31,306 bases of DNA, from positions 1 through 31,306 of the IMG/VR virus record IMGVR_UViG_3300032215_000714; one strand, given 5' to 3'. The first letter of the stretch is position 1; each line of letters begins with the position of its first letter. The position numbers were made by a program, and so were the translations under genes. This DNA comes from a virus. Under the pieces are notes generated by a model. That model had not been told where the DNA came from, did no database searches, and saw nothing but the letters and a program-made list of their open reading frames with translations. Below are positions 28,908-31,306 of the stretch, in pieces.

Positions 28908-29110
28908 GGTCTGGGGGGCTTTGGCGGGCCGGTACCGTTTTGGCGCGTCTGAAAATACGTGCCGGCGGCCGCCCCGGCGATTGCAACCAACGACGTTTGA
29001 GCCGCTGGGTTGCCGCTGATCGCAAGGGTGCCAATCAACCCGACCGCGAGCAGAGATATCAACGCGGCGACGATTTCGCCCAGGGTCGGGTCATCGTGCA
29101 ACTGAAACAC
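28904..29110 (-). CDS. Holin-like protein, 68 residues
   Basis: GTG 29110 with AAGG 8 bases upstream. Two hydrophobic segments (about 10-32, GEIVAALISLLAVGLIGTLAI, and 37-52, QTSLVAIAGAAAGTYF) with a short Asn/Pro turn, then a polar, Pro-rich basic tail (QTRQNGTGPPKPPRP). This is the usual form of a class II holin, which makes the pores or depolarises the membrane so that the endolysin can act. It follows the endolysin gene directly. Confidence 0.7.
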   Translation of the reverse strand: MFQLHDDPTLGEIVAALISLLAVGLIGTLAISGNPAAQTSLVAIAGAAAGTYFQTRQNGTGPPKPPRP

Positions 29111-29111
29111 G

Positions 29112-29849
29112 TCAGGCCTTCGGGTCGTCGGCGTGATCGTCCACCCGAGCCTCCAGCTCGGCGACCCGCGCCTTCAGGGCGCCAATTTCGGTAATCCATG
29201 CGGCGAGTGACTCGGCGTTGCTACCCCACACCGCGCAGGCCGCAATGAGCGCCGGCACCTCCCCGGCAGGGTAGTCGGACGCTATCAGCGCATCCTGGAT
29301 AGCCTGTAGTTCTGGTGTCACGTCCATCGTCTCCGTTGCAATGGGCGAACCACTCTCGGCCCATGCGGTGTAATCATCGCAAACTCTAACCGGGTCTAGG
29401 GTGGCCGCAAGGATCGCCTCACGCGGCACTCCGGGCGCCCCGTACCACGACCAGGATTGTGGCCGCGTCCGCGTCACAACGGCGTGCAAGTGTGGCAGTG
29501 TGGTGCCCGTGTGGCCGCAGCGACCGATCACATCGCCACGCTCGGCGATTGTCCCCTCATCCTCGTGGGCGAATCCTTGAGCGTGCGCGTAATGGATGTG
29601 TGCGCCAACCCACGGCCCGTCCAACAGTTCCCACCACTGATGTATTCCAAAACCGCGGGTACCTGTCCCGTGATATCTCAAGGCCTGGCGACCTATCGCT
29701 AGCAGTCCCAGTCCCTCATCGGCCCAACCAGACGGACCGGAATTGAAGTCACAGCCTTCGTGGTACCCCTGCTGGAAGCTGGAGTATTCCCCGTAGGAAT
29801 AGCCACCGTTTAGTGGATCGTGTGCGTTGACGCCCTCCAATAGATACAT
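29112..29849 (-). CDS. M23 peptidase endolysin
   Basis: 245 residues from ATG 29849, with AAGGGG 6 bases upstream; a frame open to 29888 is rejected. M23 zinc peptidase motif set: H30 and D34 (GYHEGCDF), HIHYAHAQG (84-92) and HLH at 120-122 (LPHLHAVVT). After the peptidase domain (to about 150) comes a region with helical propensity, an Asp/Pro loop and a coiled-coil C-terminus (about 220-240, IGALKARVAELEARVDDHADD). No signal peptide and no anchor, in contrast to the M23 enzyme at 21440. Flanked by small membrane proteins, so it is most likely the lysis enzyme. Confidence 0.85.
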   Translation of the reverse strand: MYLLEGVNAHDPLNGGYSYGEYSSFQQGYHEGCDFNSGPSGWADEGLGLLAIGRQALRYHGTGTRGFGIHQWWELLDGPWVGAHIHYAHAQGFAHEDEGTIAERGDVIGRCGHTGTTLPHLHAVVTRTRPQSWSWYGAPGVPREAILAATLDPVRVCDDYTAWAESGSPIATETMDVTPELQAIQDALIASDYPAGEVPALIAACAVWGSNAESLAAWITEIGALKARVAELEARVDDHADDPKA

Positions 29850-29850
29850 C

Positions 29851-30198
29851 CTAAGCCCCTTCCAATTGATAGACGACCGCAAGAACAAACGCGATTATCG
29901 CAATGAGTGCCAGCCACAGGACCAGAGGAGCAACGCCCCGACGCGGCGACCGGTCGCTTACCGGCCCGGTGCCGCTTGTCCCTTGCGGGGAAGACTCGCG
30001 TACGTCACTGTCGGGGTTGTGCCCGTCTCGCGTCGGGCCGCGACCCGTTCCACGTCGCCCGGTTGTAGTCGGGGCAATACGTGCGCGGACGGGTTGCGTG
30101 CCGGACGTTGCAGCGCCTCCACTACCTCCGGGGCGCGTAGGGCGGCGTCTAGGCTTAGCCTCGCCAATTTGCTGGGTTGCGATGATCCTGCCTCCCAT
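29851..30198 (-). CDS. Tail-anchored membrane protein overlapping the XRE gene
   Basis: Open frame of up to 115 residues whose stop TAG is one base before the endolysin ATG. The last 27 residues are a clear membrane helix (GVAPLVLWLALIAIIAFVLAVVYQL); the part before is polar, Gly/Thr/Arg/Pro-rich and probably disordered. The ATG at 30198 has no ribosome site ahead of it, and residues up to about 80 lie opposite another frame of the XRE gene (29958-30302). The true start may be a later GTG, so the N-terminal boundary is uncertain. The close coupling with the endolysin and the helix support a real gene, possibly a holin or spanin-like factor. Confidence 0.55.
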   Translation of the reverse strand: MGGRIIATQQIGEAKPRRRPTRPGGSGGAATSGTQPVRARIAPTTTGRRGTGRGPTRDGHNPDSDVRESSPQGTSGTGPVSDRSPRRGVAPLVLWLALIAIIAFVLAVVYQLEGA

Positions 30199-30302
30199 TT
30201 TCGTACTGTATCGCCACTCACGCCAACCATACGACCAAACGAGGCCTGCGTTAATCGCAAGCGCGTCCTCGTCCTGCGGAGGTTTGTGGGGCTATAAGTC
30301 AC
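29958..30302 (-). CDS. XRE-family repressor, first leftward gene
   Basis: 114 residues from GTG 30302. Helix-turn-helix at residues 7-55: RRTRTRLRLTQASFGRMVGVS and GDTVRKWEAGSSQPSKLARL, a typical XRE layout. The C-terminal half is Pro/Arg-rich with no recognised domain. A GGAGGT is 15 bases upstream, too far for a standard site, while TATAGAT ends 6-7 bases before the GTG, so the message may be leaderless. It is divergent from the late unit and next to palindromes at 30337-30350 and 30405-30479. Likely the switch protein for one or both directions. Confidence 0.8.
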   Translation of the reverse strand: MTYSPTNLRRTRTRLRLTQASFGRMVGVSGDTVRKWEAGSSQPSKLARLSLDAALRAPEVVEALQRPARNPSAHVLPRLQPGDVERVAARRETGTTPTVTYASLPRKGQAAPGR

Positions 30303-30336
30303 GAAACAATCTATAGCACCTCCATGGTGTGGTGCA

Positions 30337-30350
30337 ACGGTTGCAACCGT
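30337..30350. promoter_or_regulatory. 14-bp palindrome, likely operator
   Basis: ACGGTTGCAACCGT is a perfect palindrome upstream of the XRE gene, placed where a -35 box would lie if TATAGAT is the -10. GTTGCAA appears again at 28554-28560 near the early promoter and TTGCAG/CTGCAA at 30510-30536 near the late promoter. These may be operators for one repressor. Confidence 0.55.
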
Positions 30351-30404
30351 CCCCCGTAGGGGTATTTATCATTCTTTCTCTATCTATATCTCTTACGGCG
30401 CACG

Positions 30405-30479
30405 GTGATATCACGCAAACGCACGCACGCATCACCGTGATATCACCGTGATATCACGGTGGCGTCACGGTGATATCAC
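30405..30479. repeat. Four phased GTGATATCAC palindromes
   Basis: The 10-bp palindrome GTGATATCAC occurs at 30405, 30437, 30448 and 30470. The start-to-start steps are 32, 11 and 22 bases, close to 3, 1 and 2 helical turns, so all sites face one side of the DNA. The third lies in an 18-bp perfect palindrome (30444-30461, CACCGTGATATCACGGTG). CGGT or CCGT flanks most copies. Next to an AT-rich stretch, this could be an origin of replication or an operator array. Confidence 0.8.
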
Positions 30480-30503
30480 GCAATGAATTAGACGGACGAT
30501 CTA

Positions 30504-30536
30504 TTAGCGTTGCAGAACCATGCTGCTACACTGCAA
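30504..30536 (+). promoter_or_regulatory. Candidate late promoter with inverted repeat
   Basis: TACACT (30527-30532) with TG two bases ahead (30524-30525) forms an extended -10; TTAGCG (30504-30509) is a poor -35 at 17 bases. TTGCAG (30510-30515) and CTGCAA (30531-30536) flank it as an inverted repeat, so a bound dimer would block the -10. Transcription would lead into the first late gene at 30602. Confidence 0.4.
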
Positions 30537-30601
30537 ACACGCACCAATCACTGACCAACAGCCGCCGGCCAAATACGGGCGTGCGCGTAGGGGGGTAAAC
30601 C

Positions 30602-31306
30602 GTGGGAGTTCTAGACTGGCTGTTTGGGTCTTCACCAGCACCGGCAACCGATACCGTCGGCACTAAACGGGGCAGGCGTGGTCTGACGGTGGCGGAGCGT
30701 CGGCAGTCTCGACAGAGACAGCTATCGGATTTGCAGGAGAGGATCGCGCTGGAAGAAGCGCGGGCCAAGGTGAGAGCGATCAAGGCGCGAGGACGTGGCA
30801 AACAGGCCCGTACCGCGTCTCCAATCGCATCGGTGCGGGAAACAATCGAAGAGGCGTTCGACCTGGCCGACAGCCTGCGAGGGGGTGGTCGGCGTGATTA
30901 CGAGCCGCCGGCACCGGCCCCGGATGCGCCCGGATGGGAACGGCTGCTAAACAGTCCGGCAGGGTTGAGACTTGCCGAAGCGGTTGCCCCTGCCCTCGCG
31001 CCGATGCTGGCCGGGATCATGACGACGGCCGCCGGCACCGGCACAACGTACCCAGCGGCCGTAAACGAACCGGCCTCAGTACCGCGACACCTGACCGGTC
31101 CCGAACCCGTGCCAACAGAGGCGGAGGAACAAACAGCGGTGAACCTGATCGCGTCCGTCGTGCAATTTGCCCACTTGCCACCCGAGCAAGCCGCCAGTGC
31201 GCTTGTTCAGGCCGCACGCACCGAGGCGGTGAATGGTCGGCCCGAGCTGCTTGCAATTGCGACCAATGCGGCCAGGACCCCGAGCGTCTTGGTGCGGGCG
31301 GTTGCC
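30602..31306 (+). CDS. First late-operon gene, 5' part (split by the circular join)
   Basis: I do not recognise this protein. The gene starts at GTG 30602, preceded by AGGGGGG with a 6-base gap. Joined across the circle to 1-261 it encodes 280 residues. The N-terminus reads MGVLDWLFGS. Residues about 35-70 are very basic and helix-forming (QLSDLQERIALEEARAKV and a KARGRGK patch), then come an Ala/Pro-rich linker, a hydrophobic stretch (LAEAVAPALAPMLAGIM) and a C-terminal Ala-rich helical region. It is the first gene of the rightward unit, just ahead of a membrane protein and the capsid gene, so a structural or assembly role is likely (inference). It is truncated here only because the circle was cut inside it. 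Confidence 0.8.
   Translation, partial: MGVLDWLFGSSPAPATDTVGTKRGRRGLTVAERRQSRQRQLSDLQERIALEEARAKVRAIKARGRGKQARTASPIASVRETIEEAFDLADSLRGGGRRDYEPPAPAPDAPGWERLLNSPAGLRLAEAVAPALAPMLAGIMTTAAGTGTTYPAAVNEPASVPRHLTGPEPVPTEAEEQTAVNLIASVVQFAHLPPEQAASALVQAARTEAVNGRPELLAIATNAARTPSVLVRAVA
31184..31306. repeat. Terminal redundancy, right copy (circular join)
   Basis: Exact copy of bases 1-123. Removing one copy leaves a circle of 31,183 bp in which the 280-codon gene starting at 30602 is intact. Confidence 0.95.

Larger units (their letters stand above)
30303..30601. promoter_or_regulatory. Divergent control region between the two main units
   Basis: No gene in these 299 bases. From left: leftward -10-like TATAGAT next to the XRE start, palindrome at 30337-30350, an AT-rich 35-base stretch (about 30361-30395, TTTATCATTCTTTCTCTATC and following), the GTGATATCAC array (30405-30479), an inverted repeat TTGCAG/CTGCAA (30510-30515 and 30531-30536), a rightward extended -10 (TGCTACACT, ending 30532), and the AGGGGGG ribosome site of the first late gene. 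It is the largest non-coding gap in the circle. Confidence 0.8.

Noticed and set aside
28465-29019. 184-codon plus-strand frame through the lysis cassette and early promoter
   Set aside because: It runs antisense over a terminator, a promoter and two holin-like genes, and its product is Arg/Pro/Thr-rich without features.
30098-30109. RNP motif in the XRE repressor (PARNPSAH)
   Set aside because: It is mid-protein, in a Pro-rich linker without the basic context of the late proteins; treated as chance.
30405-30479. CRISPR-like array
   Set aside because: Repeat units are 10-bp palindromes with gaps of 1-22 bases, no spacers of uniform size and no cas genes.

Overview
The window is a complete, circularly permuted genome of a virus-like element. 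Its first 123 bases recur exactly as its last 123 bases, which is the signature of a closed circle cut at an arbitrary point. The unique circle is 31,183 bp, and one gene (280 codons) runs across the join (30602-31306, then 1-261). Almost every base is coding, start and stop codons overlap at most junctions, and strong GGAGG-type ribosome sites with many GTG and TTG starts point to a moderately GC-rich bacterial host. A Gram-positive or actinobacteria-like host is my inference from the style of the replication and modification genes, not something the sequence proves.

I see no HK97-type terminase, portal, tape measure or tail genes. Instead there is a probable double-jelly-roll (DJR) major capsid protein (906-2015), a probable A32/FtsK-type packaging ATPase (14306-15298), many small one-helix membrane proteins, a virion-style lytic transglycosylase and an M23 peptidase that each end in a membrane anchor, and a set of spike proteins. 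This combination suggests a tailless icosahedral virus with an internal membrane, far larger than classic PRD1/PM2-type phages.

Layout: three transcription units. (1) A rightward late unit starts in the 30303-30601 control region, passes the join and runs to 22880: capsid genes, spike cluster (2094-10593), small membrane and RNP-box proteins (10593-21432), packaging ATPase, an anchored protein that ends in a DNA polymerase III beta-clamp-like domain (17628-19634), M23 peptidase and tyrosine recombinase. A strong terminator-like hairpin directly after the capsid gene may set its level above the genes that follow. (2) A leftward unit from 30302 to about 28561: XRE repressor, membrane protein, M23 endolysin and two small holin-like proteins, closed by a Rho-independent terminator. 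(3) A leftward early unit from 28489 to 22854: two small unknowns, a C5-methyltransferase-like protein, a small XRE regulator, a DnaD-like replication initiator, a helicase-loader-like protein, an N4-cytosine-type methyltransferase, a pair of paralogues of unknown function and a TGT/DpdA-like protein. Units 1 and 3 converge and overlap by 27 bp at 22854-22880.

The most unusual features are: (a) a short basic 'RNP box' (usually RRNP) near the N-terminus of twelve otherwise different late proteins, in five cases fused to a near-identical membrane anchor; (b) fusion of that anchor, through a long helical stalk, to a two-domain sliding-clamp-like module inside the structural operon; and (c) a helically phased array of four GTGATATCAC palindromes beside an AT-rich stretch in the divergent control region, which is the best candidate for an origin or operator.
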